This document shows positions 9,701 to 17,035 of a stretch of 64,000 nucleotides of DNA, piece by piece. Position 1 is the first letter of the stretch. Every line of letters starts with the position of its first letter. The DNA is from Salinarimonas sp046292825. GTDB lineage: Bacteria > Pseudomonadota > Alphaproteobacteria > Rhizobiales > Beijerinckiaceae. The stretch is from positions 186,001 through 250,000 of the forward strand of contig NZ_JBKBQG010000001.1 of the NCBI RefSeq assembly GCF_046292825.1, written 5' to 3'. Under the pieces are notes generated by a model. The model worked only from the letters and a program-made list of their open reading frames with translations. It was not told the DNA's origin and made no database searches. Made by a program: the position numbers and the translations under genes.

Positions 9701-9730
9701 AGTCGTATCGACCGGCGCGACGCCGTGCAA
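6710..9730 (-). CDS. Membrane PAS-GGDEF-EAL protein with degenerate catalytic motifs
   Basis: The 1006-residue protein has an N-terminal hydrophobic segment (about 45-70) and a periplasmic 7TMR-DISM-like domain (about 75-225). Then come seven membrane helices (about 233-430), a PAS domain (about 445-565), GGDEF (about 572-735) and EAL (about 745-1000). The cyclase signature is SSDCF (654-658) instead of GG(D/E)EF. The EAL motif reads QAS (783-785), so its metal-binding Glu is absent, although DDFGTGF and EGVET are kept. The protein is therefore probably not an active c-di-GMP cyclase or phosphodiesterase and may act as a sensor or c-di-GMP/GTP-binding effector. No upstream ATG alternative is visible near the hydrophobic segment, so the start is moderately uncertain. 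Confidence 0.88.
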   Translation of the reverse strand: MHGVAPVDTTFSRPDDLRSPRAGACPERPSGIIESDRALRAFSTALAQCLLVLALLVAIGTALLGVAGPAHAVDAVRVHRDATAVDLTPAIERYRSDGDVIQISTAPGADGIVRRIAVRAREAGSRPDWVVFALTNDSDEQIDRYLVAPHFRLAGSGVMWPDLGSSRIAAVTASQGFRPDRVEDPRADVFLMTLDPGTTVTFVAELRTPEVPRVYLFEPTVYREKENGLTLYKGIIIGISGLLALFLTVIFVVKGALIFPAAAALAWAVLAYACIDFGFFARVFPLAEDIERVYRAAAEAVLAATLLVFLFAYLNLNRWHVRYAHVTLVWLAFLAGLVGLAVVDPPVAAGVARISLATVAGIGFLLVLHLATHGYDRAVMLIPTWLLLVVWVAAAGFTVMGHLQSDLVAPALIGGLVLIVMLIGFTVVQHAFSGVSLAHGSVSDTERRALALAGAGDIVFDWDVVSDRVYVSPEVETLLGLKRGALGGPASGWLDLIHPFDRDRYGAALDSVIESQRGRIAIDVRLRGESGAFHWLRLKARPVVGTDGEVIRVIGTLSDVTDSKTSEERLLHDAVHDSLTGLPNRQLFEDRIETALAFAAQDGALRPAVILVDVDRFRATNEAVGMAGGDAILLTLARRLGRLLRPQDTLARLSSDCFGLVLLSEREAERVMAFAEMIRRALSTPVTHAERELFLTASIGVALHDQTADQRREDVIKKAEIAMAHAQRQGGNRVEVFKLTMQSVRDDRLALAADLRRALERGEMKVAFEPVVRLEDRTVAGFQASLRWDHPRLGRVRPETFVPLAEEAGLVVELGAFALQRAASELSVWQAALDVDPPIFASVSLPSRQLLRPDLVGELKTVLARASVLPGSLKLELPEGLVMHNPEFATQLLLRLRDLGAGLVLDDFGTGFSSLSYLQRFPFDHVKIDQSFVRALSNGGRAGALRPMVALARELGLGIVAEGVETEEAANALADLGCDYAVGWLFGEPMTSHQARRVVGAATEAA

Positions 9731-9833
9731 GGGCGTGCTTCGGGCCGGCCGCGTGATGCGCCGCGATTGAGGCGCTTTCGCGATGAGCGCAGCGCCTTCG
9801 AGGGCCGCTCGCGCGGGATCGCGCCTGCGCGCC

Positions 9834-10400
9834 TCAGCCGTCGATGCCGACCTCGATCAGGAAATTGCTGCCCACCGAGAGCGGCAGCCGCAGGTTCTCC
9901 TCGACATGCACGAAATCGGCCTGCGTCTGGCCGGACGGCACGGTCGCGGAGACGCGCCGGACGCGGTTCTCGAAGGTGCGGCTCGGCGTGCGCACGACGA
10001 TTCGCAGAGGCGCGTCGAAGCGCCCGGCGCTGCCCTGGGGTCCGATCAGCACCCGGCCCTGGACGCCGACGCGGATCTGGTTCGTGCCGTCGGCCAAGGC
10101 CACGCATTCGCGGGAGACGTCGACGACCGAGATCTGATGGCGCAGCGCCTGATTCGAGCCCGTCCGCCCGCCGGCATAGGAGCGCGAGGCGGCGCGGCCC
10201 TGGATCACCTCGACGCGCGGGCAGGGCGCGTCTTCGAGGGCGACGTCCGGGATGGAGGGCGGGACCGTCGTGCCGCCATAGGCGAAGATGTTCGCCAGCG
10301 GATTGCCGCCGCCGTCGCCGCCGGCGGTGGTGCCGCAGCCCGAGAGGGCGAGGATGCACAGAAGGCCCAGGCCGGGACCGAGAATACGTTGCGCAGACAC
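9834..10400 (-). CDS. Putative lipoprotein, function unknown
   Basis: The 188-residue product has a type II signal peptide ending in lipobox LSGC (Cys22). A Gly-rich linker and a beta-rich mature domain with two conserved-looking cysteines follow. I cannot name its family. It follows the IalB-like gene by about 50 bases on the same strand, so both may be made together as envelope proteins. Confidence 0.65.
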   Translation of the reverse strand: MSAQRILGPGLGLLCILALSGCGTTAGGDGGGNPLANIFAYGGTTVPPSIPDVALEDAPCPRVEVIQGRAASRSYAGGRTGSNQALRHQISVVDVSRECVALADGTNQIRVGVQGRVLIGPQGSAGRFDAPLRIVVRTPSRTFENRVRRVSATVPSGQTQADFVHVEENLRLPLSVGSNFLIEVGIDG

Positions 10401-10454
10401 GTCAAACCCCCGAACGCTCGCCGATCTCGCGGCTTCGCCTATGGTGTAGCCCCG

Positions 10455-11033
10455 TCACGGCAGGGTGTCGAATCCCTGCGCGAATCCCTCGAGCGAGACG
10501 GGGATGCCGATGCCCTCCTCGGGCGTCTGGAAGATGATGAACGTCGCCTCCTGCCCCTCGCGCAGGAGCCCGACGAGGCCGTCGTCCATGATCACCTCGG
10601 CGACGCAGCCCGTGGGCAGGCAGCGCACGAAGCCCGCCGAGCCGACGTCGGTGTCGTCGATGCGCAGCCCGAGGCCCGCCGGCAGGAGGACGCCGAGCGG
10701 CGCGACGACGCGCAGGAGCTTCGCCTCGGTATCGGCGGTCGCGAGCACGATCACGAGGAGCGTGACGTTGGGCCGGTCCTCGGCGGCGACGTTCTGGACG
10801 ATGGCGCATTGCTCCTCGCGGGCGCCCGGTGGCGTCTCGCAGCGCTGCTGCCAATCCCCGAACACCTCGCGCACGACGCCCTGCGCCGCGGCCGGAGGGG
10901 CAGCGACGGCGAGCCCGAGACCGAGCGCGCCGCCCAAGAGGGCGAGGCGTGCGGCCGTTCCCGCCGAGCGCCGCGCGGGGTGCCGAGAAGGGCCGTCGGC
11001 AGGGGCGGCTCGTCTGGTGTCGTCAGGCGCCAT
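10455..11033 (-). CDS. Invasion-associated locus B (IalB) family protein
   Basis: A 192-residue exported protein. A basic N-terminus and hydrophobic stretch (about 25-50) precede the mature domain, which opens with the family hallmark F-G-D-W-x-x-R-C-E and continues with C-A-I-V-Q-N. Further cysteines (R-C-L-P-T-G-C) probably pair. IalB proteins are periplasmic, widespread in Hyphomicrobiales and first described in Bartonella invasion; their role in free-living species is unknown. ATG at 11033 follows GGGGAA; the longer in-frame start at 11135 would place 34 arginine-rich residues before the signal sequence and is less likely. Confidence 0.85.
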   Translation of the reverse strand: MAPDDTRRAAPADGPSRHPARRSAGTAARLALLGGALGLGLAVAAPPAAAQGVVREVFGDWQQRCETPPGAREEQCAIVQNVAAEDRPNVTLLVIVLATADTEAKLLRVVAPLGVLLPAGLGLRIDDTDVGSAGFVRCLPTGCVAEVIMDDGLVGLLREGQEATFIIFQTPEEGIGIPVSLEGFAQGFDTLP

Positions 11034-11393
11034 GGCTGGTTCCCCAGGCGGGGGCCGGAGGGGTCCGGCGCGCCCGCGCGAACGGTGACTTGCAAAAAAC
11101 CGCATGTGTTGTGCGGCGACCACGTTTCCGACCATTGCGGGGCCGCTTTGTCAAGCAATCCGGTGCGCGGCCGGGTCGCGTTCGGGTCGCAGGCGGCGAA
11201 AAAGGCCGCGAGAAAGGCGTTCCGGCGGCCTTTCGGCGGTTATGACGCATCGATCTGCGACTTTCGAGCCGTTGCGCTTCCCTCCGCATTGTGTTTTTGA
11301 CGTGGATCAAATCGGACGCGCTCGCGAGCCGCCCGCCGAAGTCCCCCACGAACGGGCGCGGCGGCGCGGAGATCGCAACGAGGGAGCTTCGGC
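11034..11393. other. Divergent promoter region between ialB-like gene and ctaC
   Basis: About 360 bases with no convincing gene. It must hold the leftward ialB promoter and the rightward cytochrome oxidase promoter. The distal part contains a lower-GC patch around 11283-11310 with an FNR/FixK-type dyad listed separately. Confidence 0.6.
11297..11310 (+). promoter_or_regulatory. FNR/FixK-type box upstream of ctaC
   Basis: TTGACGTGGATCAA differs by one base from the FNR/FixK consensus TTGAT-N4-ATCAA. It lies about 84 bases before the ctaC start. In alphaproteobacteria such sites let FnrL/FixK adjust terminal oxidase expression to oxygen. Activation or repression cannot be told without the transcription start. 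Confidence 0.5.
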
Positions 11394-12281
11394 ATGCGCA
11401 CGGGTCTTGGGTGGTCGGGATCATCGGTTCGGGGGAGGCTCGCGGCGGCGCTCGGGGGCGCGCTGGCGCTTCCGGCGCTCGGCGGGGCGGCGCTCGCCCA
11501 GGTCGGGCAGCCGGCCGATTGGCAGATCTCGATGCAGACGCCGGTGACGCAGACCGCGCAGAACATGTACGAGTTCCACACGGCGCTCGTCTGGGTGATC
11601 ACGCTGATCACGCTGTTCGTCGGCGGCCTGCTGCTGTGGTGCATCTTCCGCTTCAACGAGGCGAAGAACCCGGTCCCCTCGCGCACCTCGCACAACACGC
11701 TCATCGAGGTCGCCTGGACCGTGATCCCGATCCTGATCCTGGTCGGCATCGCGATCCCGTCCTTCCGCATCATGCGCGACCAGCTGGTGATGCCCGAGCC
11801 GGAGCTCATCGTGAAGGCGACGGGCCATTCCTGGTACTGGTCCTACGAGTACGAGACTGAGAACGGCTCCTTCGAGTTCATCTCGACCATGCTCGAGGAC
11901 GACGAGGCGGCCCAGCGCGGCGCGCCGCGGCTCCTCGCCGTCGACGAGCCAATGGTGGTGCCGGTCGGCACGACGGTCCTCGTGCAGGTGACGGCGTCGG
12001 ACGTGCTGCACGCCTTCGCGCTCCCGTCCTTCGGCCTGAAGATCGACGCGGTGCCCGGGCGCCTCAACGAGACCTGGTTCCGCGCCGAGCGCGAGGGCGT
12101 CTATTACGGGCAGTGCTCGGAGCTGTGCGGCGCGCGCCACGCCTTCATGCCGATCGAGATCCGGGTGGTCTCGCAGGACGAGTTCGCGGCCTGGCTGGTC
12201 GACGCGGAGACGCGCTTCGCGAACCGCGACGACGGCGTGCGCCTCGCCCGCAACGTCGTCGAGGAGGAGGCCGTCCGCTGA
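11394..12281 (+). CDS. ctaC: Cytochrome c oxidase subunit II (aa3 type)
   Basis: This subunit accepts electrons from cytochrome c at the binuclear CuA centre. The 295-residue precursor has a signal peptide (cleavage near ALAQ), two membrane helices (about residues 65-90 and 105-130) and a periplasmic cupredoxin domain. The CuA ligands are visible: the His in D-V-L-H-A-F, and C-S-E-L-C-G-A-R-H with the following Met. The aromatic W-Y-W-S-Y electron-entry patch is present. It is the first gene of the oxidase operon, 110 bases before ctaD. An FNR-type box upstream suggests oxygen control. Confidence 0.96.
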   Translation: MRTGLGWSGSSVRGRLAAALGGALALPALGGAALAQVGQPADWQISMQTPVTQTAQNMYEFHTALVWVITLITLFVGGLLLWCIFRFNEAKNPVPSRTSHNTLIEVAWTVIPILILVGIAIPSFRIMRDQLVMPEPELIVKATGHSWYWSYEYETENGSFEFISTMLEDDEAAQRGAPRLLAVDEPMVVPVGTTVLVQVTASDVLHAFALPSFGLKIDAVPGRLNETWFRAEREGVYYGQCSELCGARHAFMPIEIRVVSQDEFAAWLVDAETRFANRDDGVRLARNVVEEEAVR

Positions 12282-12391
12282 GGGCGGCCCCGTACGCGAT
12301 CGGGATTCGAGAGGGCGCGACCGCCGGGCCGCGCCGACACGACACAGGTGAAGCTCGAACGGGCGCCGTAGCGCCAAGAGGGTTTTGAGAC

Positions 12392-14008
12392 ATGGCAACC
12401 GCGACGAACGCGACGCATGCGGAGGCGCACGACCACCCGACGGGCTGGCGGCGCTGGATCTATTCGACGAACCACAAGGACATCGGCACGATGTACCTGA
12501 TCTTCGCGTTCATCGCGGGTCTGGTCGGCGGCGCCCTGTCCATCGGCATTCGTCTCGAGCTGCAGGACCCGGGTCTGCAGATCTTCACCAATCCGCAGGT
12601 CTACAACGTCTTCGTCACCGGCCACGGCCTCATCATGGTGTTCTTCATGGTGATGCCGGCGCTCATCGGCGGGTTCGGCAACTGGTTCGTGCCGATCATG
12701 ATCGGCGCGCCGGACATGGCCTTCCCGCGGATGAACAACATCTCGTTCTGGCTGACGGTCGCGGCGTTCTGCCTCCTGATCCTGTCGCTGTTCTTCGAGG
12801 GCGCTCCCGGCACGCTCGGCTTCGGCGGCGGCTGGACGGTGTATCCGCCGCTCTCGACGCTCGGCCACCCGGGGCCCGCGCTCGACTTCGCGATCCTGTC
12901 GCTGCACCTCGCCGGCGCGGCCTCGATCCTCGGCGCGATCAACTTCATCACCACGATCCTGAACATGCGCGCGCCGGGCATGACCCTGCACAAGATGCCG
13001 CTGTTCGCGTGGTCGATGCTGGTGACGGCGTTCCTCCTCCTGCTCGCGCTGCCGGTGCTCGCGGGCGCCATCACGATGCTGCTGACCGACCGCAATTTCG
13101 GGACGACCTTCTTCGACCCGGCCGGCGGCGGCGATCCGATCCTCTACCAGCACCTGTTCTGGTTCTTCGGCCACCCCGAAGTGTACATCATGATCCTGCC
13201 GGCCTTCGGCATCGTGTCGCACATCATCTCGACCTTCTCGAAGAAGCCGATCTTCGGCTATCTCGGCATGGCCTACGCGATGGTGGCGATCGGCGTCGTC
13301 GGCTTCGTCGTGTGGGCGCACCACATGTACACGGTCGGCCTCTCGCTGCAGACCCAGGCCTATTTCGTCTTCGCGACGATGGTGATCGCGGTGCCGACGG
13401 GCATCAAGATCTTCTCCTGGATCGCGACGATGTGGGGCGGCTCGATCCGCTTCACGGCGGCCATGCAATGGGCGGTGGGCTTCATCTTCCTGTTCACGGT
13501 CGGCGGCGTCACCGGTGTCGTGCTCGCCAACGCCTCGATCGACCGCTACATGCACGACACCTATTACGTGGTGGCGCACTTCCACTACGTGCTCTCGCTC
13601 GGCGCGGTGTTCATCATCTTCGCCGGCGTCTACTACTGGTTCCCGAAGATGTCCGGCTACGTGATGCCGGAGTGGATCGGCAAGCTCCACTTCTGGATCT
13701 CCTTCGTCGGCGCGAACGTGCTCTTCTTCCCGATGCACTTCCTCGGGCTCGCCGGCATGCCGCGCCGCTACGCCGATTATCCGGACGCCTTCGCGGGCTG
13801 GAACTTCGTCTCCTCGATGGGCTCGTACATCTTCGGTCTCGGGCTCCTCGTGTTCCTCTACGGCATCTACGTCGCCTACCGCGACAAGGTCGCCGCGGCG
13901 GACAATCCGTGGGGCGAGGGTGCGACGACGCTGGAATGGACCCTGTCCTCCCCGCCGCCGTTCCACCAGTTCGAGGAGCTGCCGAAGATCGCGGACACGC
14001 GCCACTGA
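12392..14008 (+). CDS. ctaD: Cytochrome c oxidase subunit I (aa3 type)
   Basis: This is the catalytic heme a / heme a3-CuB subunit, which reduces O2 and pumps protons. The 538-residue protein has twelve membrane helices and the family signatures. These include the Y-S-T-N-H-K-D-I-G-T start, the GHPEVY motif with the cross-linked His-Tyr pair, the HH CuB ligands (W-A-H-H-M-Y) and the D-T-Y-Y-V-V-A-H-F-H-Y heme-ligand segment. The K- and D-channel residues mark an A1-type oxidase. Two strong hairpins follow its stop. Confidence 0.97.
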   Translation: MATATNATHAEAHDHPTGWRRWIYSTNHKDIGTMYLIFAFIAGLVGGALSIGIRLELQDPGLQIFTNPQVYNVFVTGHGLIMVFFMVMPALIGGFGNWFVPIMIGAPDMAFPRMNNISFWLTVAAFCLLILSLFFEGAPGTLGFGGGWTVYPPLSTLGHPGPALDFAILSLHLAGAASILGAINFITTILNMRAPGMTLHKMPLFAWSMLVTAFLLLLALPVLAGAITMLLTDRNFGTTFFDPAGGGDPILYQHLFWFFGHPEVYIMILPAFGIVSHIISTFSKKPIFGYLGMAYAMVAIGVVGFVVWAHHMYTVGLSLQTQAYFVFATMVIAVPTGIKIFSWIATMWGGSIRFTAAMQWAVGFIFLFTVGGVTGVVLANASIDRYMHDTYYVVAHFHYVLSLGAVFIIFAGVYYWFPKMSGYVMPEWIGKLHFWISFVGANVLFFPMHFLGLAGMPRRYADYPDAFAGWNFVSSMGSYIFGLGLLVFLYGIYVAYRDKVAAADNPWGEGATTLEWTLSSPPPFHQFEELPKIADTRH

Positions 14009-14030
14009 GGCGCCGCACCTTCCGCACGGA

Positions 14031-14055
14031 GCCGGGCGGCCGCGCGCCGCCCGGC
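14031..14055 (+). terminator. Strong hairpin after ctaD (first of two)
   Basis: Perfect 10-bp stem, GCCGGGCGGC / GCCGCCCGGC, with a 5-nt loop CGCGC, starting 22 bases after the ctaD stop. It lacks a T-run, so it may be an mRNA-stabilising or attenuating structure rather than a full terminator. Confidence 0.5.
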
Positions 14056-14067
14056 CCCTCCGCCGAG

Positions 14068-14089
14068 CCGCTCCCGCGATCGGGAGCGG
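14068..14089 (+). terminator. Strong hairpin between ctaD and ctaB (second of two)
   Basis: Perfect 9-bp stem, CCGCTCCCG / CGGGAGCGG, with loop CGAT and only two T after it. Together with the preceding hairpin it probably lowers expression of the assembly genes relative to ctaC-ctaD. Confidence 0.5.
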
Positions 14090-14177
14090 TTGCGCAGAGG
14101 GGCCAACTCTCTCGGCCGAGGCCTTCGATCCGACAGGCGCGGGCTCGAGCCCGAGGAACAACGGAACGCGACACCCG

Positions 14178-15176
14178 ATGAACTCGATGACCGACAGCTA
14201 CGCGTCCGCGACGCGACCGGCAGCCAAGCCGGTCTCCGGGCCTGCGGTCCTGCAGCCGGTGACCGGTTCGCTCGCCGAGCCGGGGGACTACATCGCGCTC
14301 CTCAAGCCGCGGGTGATGTTCCTCGTCGTGTTCACGGCGCTCGTCGGCATGGTCGTGGTCGACGCCACCGTCCATCCCGTCGAGGCCTTCGCCGCGCTCC
14401 TCGCGATCGCGGTCGGCGCGGGCGCGTCGGGCGCGCTCAACATGTGGTGGGACGCCGACATCGACGCGGTGATGACGCGCACCCACAAGCGGCCGATTCC
14501 CGCCGGGCGCGTGACGCCGGGCGAGGCGCTCGCCTTCGGGCTCACGCTGTCGGTCGGCTCGGTCCTGGTGCTCGGCCTCGTCGCCAATTGGTGGGCGGCG
14601 GCCTTCCTCGCCTTCACGATCTTCTTCTACGCTGTCGTCTATTCGATGTGGCTCAAGCGCTCGACGCCGCAGAACATCGTCATCGGCGGCGCGGCGGGCG
14701 CCTTCCCGCCGATGGTGGCCGATCTCGCGGTGACGGGCTCGCTCGGCATCGAGACGCTCGTCCTGTTCGCGATCATCTTCCTGTGGACGCCGCCGCATTT
14801 CTGGGCGCTCGCCCTCGTCAAGTCGGGCGACTACGCCCGCGCCGGGGTGCCGATGCTGCCGAACGTGCGCGGGGCGGACCATACCCGCGTGCAGATCCTC
14901 GCCTACACGGCCGTCTTCGTGCCGGTGACCCTGCTCCCGAGCATCCTCGGCTTCGGCGGGCTCGTCTACGCGGTCGTCTCGGTCGTCACGGGCCTGGCGA
15001 TGGCGGGGCTGACCTGGCGCGTCTACCGCGTGCGCGAGGGGGCGGAGGCGGCCAAGGCCGCGCAGCAATTGTTCGGGTTCACCATCCTGCACCTGTTCAT
15101 CCTGTTCTCGGTGCTGCTCGCCGAGCACGGGCTCGGGCTCTGGCGCGCCGTGCCGACGATCGCGGGAGCGTGGTGA
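14178..15176 (+). CDS. ctaB: Protoheme IX farnesyltransferase (heme O synthase)
   Basis: The enzyme adds a farnesyl group to protoheme, giving heme O, the precursor of the heme A used by CtaD. The 332-residue UbiA-family protein has about nine membrane helices. It has the family Asp-rich loops: N-M-W-W-D-A-D-I-D (first metal-diphosphate site) followed by T-H-K-R-P-I-P-A-G-R, and the L-W-T-P-P-H-F-W motif. ATG at 14178 is chosen because the conserved K-P-R-V-M segment then lies at the usual distance; an ATG three codons later is possible. Its TGA overlaps the next ATG by one base. Confidence 0.95.
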   Translation: MNSMTDSYASATRPAAKPVSGPAVLQPVTGSLAEPGDYIALLKPRVMFLVVFTALVGMVVVDATVHPVEAFAALLAIAVGAGASGALNMWWDADIDAVMTRTHKRPIPAGRVTPGEALAFGLTLSVGSVLVLGLVANWWAAAFLAFTIFFYAVVYSMWLKRSTPQNIVIGGAAGAFPPMVADLAVTGSLGIETLVLFAIIFLWTPPHFWALALVKSGDYARAGVPMLPNVRGADHTRVQILAYTAVFVPVTLLPSILGFGGLVYAVVSVVTGLAMAGLTWRVYRVREGAEAAKAAQQLFGFTILHLFILFSVLLAEHGLGLWRAVPTIAGAW

Positions 15177-15382
15177 TGGCGCGCGTGCCCGACGACGTCC
15201 GAAACGAGCTGCCGGCGGAGGCTCCCGAGGCGTCCGCCGAGGCGCAGGCGCGCGCCGCCTTCGAACGGCGCCGGCGGGCGCGCTCGATCGCGCTCGCGGT
15301 CGCGCTCGCCGCGCTCGTGATCCTCTTCTACGTGGTCACCATCACCAAGATGGGGCCGCAGATCCTCGACCGACCCCTCTGA
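15176..15382 (+). CDS. coxF: Small CoxF-like cytochrome oxidase assembly protein
   Basis: The 68-residue protein has a charged cytoplasmic N-terminus and one membrane helix (about 37-58), ending K-M-G-P-Q-I-L-D-R-P. Proteins of this size and ending occupy the same slot between ctaB and ctaG in many Hyphomicrobiales and are named CoxF. Their precise role is unclear. The start overlaps the ctaB stop (TGATG), indicating translational coupling. The symbol is assigned by position and shape. Confidence 0.75.
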   Translation: MARVPDDVRNELPAEAPEASAEAQARAAFERRRRARSIALAVALAALVILFYVVTITKMGPQILDRPL

Positions 15383-15398
15383 GCGCGACGAGGCCGCC

Positions 15399-16034
15399 AT
15401 GAACGAGACGCAGAGCACGAACCGGGCGATCGAAGGCGAGGCCCTGCGCAAGCAGAAGGCCGTGCGCCGCACGGTCGTCACCTGCGTGAGCGTCGTCGCC
15501 GGCATGGTCGGCATGGCCTATGCCGCGGTGCCGCTCTACGATCTGTTCTGCCGCGTCACCGGCTTCGGCGGCACGCCGATGATCGGCACCGAGGCGCCGG
15601 GCACCGTCCTCGACGAGACGGTGCGGGTCCGCTTCGTGGCGAACACCGCCCGCAATCTCGATTGGCGCTTCTCCGCCGAGGCGCCCTCCATCGAGACGCG
15701 GATCGGGGAGACGCAGACGGTCTTCTATTCCGTCACCAACCGGTCCGACGAGGACCAGGTCGGCATGGCGACCTTCAACGTCACCCCGGAGATCGCCGGG
15801 CAGTTCTTCGTCAAGCTGCAATGCTTCTGCTTCGAGGAGAACCGCCTCGCGGCCGGCGAGACGATGGATTCGGCGGTGATGTTCTACATCGACCCGGCGA
15901 TCCTCGATCACCCGGTCGCGCGGGAGATCCGAACGATCACCTTGTCATACACCTACTTCTTGTCCAAGAACGGTGAGCCGGTCGCGGCCGGCGCATCGCT
16001 CGACACGGCGGCGAGCGGGACGCCGCCCACCTGA
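15399..16034 (+). CDS. ctaG: Cytochrome c oxidase assembly protein CtaG/Cox11
   Basis: A copper chaperone that delivers Cu to the CuB site of subunit I. The 211-residue protein has one N-terminal membrane helix (about 25-45) and a periplasmic immunoglobulin-like domain. That domain carries the copper-binding C-F-C-F motif preceded by F-V-K-L-Q, plus a conserved Cys after the helix (Y-D-L-F-C). Length is typical for Cox11. It sits within the oxidase operon, 16 bases after coxF. Confidence 0.95.
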   Translation: MNETQSTNRAIEGEALRKQKAVRRTVVTCVSVVAGMVGMAYAAVPLYDLFCRVTGFGGTPMIGTEAPGTVLDETVRVRFVANTARNLDWRFSAEAPSIETRIGETQTVFYSVTNRSDEDQVGMATFNVTPEIAGQFFVKLQCFCFEENRLAAGETMDSAVMFYIDPAILDHPVAREIRTITLSYTYFLSKNGEPVAAGASLDTAASGTPPT

Positions 16035-16095
16035 AGACGCGAGAACAAGCCCAGCCGGGTCGCCCCGGCGACAGAGGCACCGGAGAGTGAGAGCC

Positions 16096-16938
16096 ATGGC
16101 CGACGCGCACGCCAAGAAGCACGATTACCACCTCGTCGACCCGAGTCCCTGGCCGTTCATCGGATCGGTCAGCGCGTTCGTGCTCGCGGTCGGCTTCATC
16201 ATGTTCATCCGCGGCATGCCGATCGCCGGCCTGCAGATCGGCGGGCTCGTCTTCGGGCTCGGCCTGATCGGCGTGCTCTACACGATGGCGGCCTGGTGGA
16301 TCGACGTCGTCAAGGAGGCCCAGCGCGGCGACCACACCCGTGTCGTGCAGCTGCACCACCGCTACGGCATGATCATGTTCATCGCCTCCGAGGTGATGTT
16401 CTTCGTCGCCTGGTTCTGGGCCTATTTCGACGTCGCCCTGTTCCCCGAATCGGCGCGCCAGTTCCAGCGCACCGAGGTGACCGGGGGCGTCTGGCCGCCG
16501 GCCGGCATCGAGACCTTCGACCCCTGGCACCTGCCGCTCTTCGGCACGCTGATCCTGCTCACCTCCGGCACGACCGTGACCTGGGCGCACCATGCGCTCA
16601 TCGAGGGCGATCGCCAGTCGGTGAAGTGGGGCCTGTGGCTGACCGTGATCCTCGGCGTGTGCTTTACCATGCTGCAGATCTACGAGTACACCCACGCCTA
16701 TTTCAGCTTCTCGGGGCACATCTACGGCGCGACCTTCTTCATGGCGACGGGCTTCCACGGGGCGCACGTCATCATCGGGACGATCTTCCTCGCCGTGTGC
16801 CTCTACCGCGTCTATCTCGGCCATTTCACGCCCAAGCACCATCTCGGCTTCGAATCGGCCGCCTGGTACTGGCACTTCGTCGACGTGGTCTGGCTGTTCC
16901 TGTTCGCGGCGATCTACGTTTGGGGCTATGGCGGCTGA
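16096..16938 (+). CDS. ctaE: Cytochrome c oxidase subunit III (aa3 type)
   Basis: A 280-residue, seven-helix subunit that stabilises the aa3 oxidase and helps proton uptake. The H-D-Y-H-L-V-D-P-S-P-W-P start, the E-V-M-F-F-V-A-W-F-W-A-Y segment and the terminal W-H-F-V-D-V-V-W-L-F-L-F are classical. The start at 16096 matches the family N-terminus and follows GGAGAG. An intrinsic terminator follows the stop. Confidence 0.96.
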   Translation: MADAHAKKHDYHLVDPSPWPFIGSVSAFVLAVGFIMFIRGMPIAGLQIGGLVFGLGLIGVLYTMAAWWIDVVKEAQRGDHTRVVQLHHRYGMIMFIASEVMFFVAWFWAYFDVALFPESARQFQRTEVTGGVWPPAGIETFDPWHLPLFGTLILLTSGTTVTWAHHALIEGDRQSVKWGLWLTVILGVCFTMLQIYEYTHAYFSFSGHIYGATFFMATGFHGAHVIIGTIFLAVCLYRVYLGHFTPKHHLGFESAAWYWHFVDVVWLFLFAAIYVWGYGG

Positions 16939-16967
16939 CAGACGCCGCGGCGATACCCATATGCAGG

Positions 16968-17004
16968 GGGCGGCGGTCGACGGGACCGCCGCCCTCTTTC
17001 GTTT
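16968..17004 (+). terminator. Rho-independent terminator after ctaE
   Basis: Perfect 10-bp stem GGGCGGCGGT / ACCGCCGCCC around a 7-nt loop, immediately followed by the T-rich TCTTTCGTTTC. This is the best intrinsic terminator in the window. It ends, or attenuates, the ctaCDB-coxF-ctaGE transcript. Confidence 0.75.
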
Positions 17005-17035
17005 CAACCCGCCGCGGTCGCGAGGAGCACGCATC

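Noticed and set aside
6644..10537. Very long plus-strand open frame opposite the GGDEF-EAL and lipoprotein genes
   Set aside because: It is a GC-bias shadow: the product is Arg/Glu/Asp-rich, has no domain resemblance, and the minus strand carries clear PAS, GGDEF and EAL domains.
12104..14161. Long minus-strand open frame opposite ctaD
   Set aside because: Antisense to a textbook subunit I gene, and the product is His/Arg/Glu-rich low-complexity sequence.
16928..17035. Upstream ATG starts for the DUF983 gene
   Set aside because: They overlap ctaE or the intrinsic terminator, and the TTG at 17036 has a much better ribosome site and family-like N-terminus.
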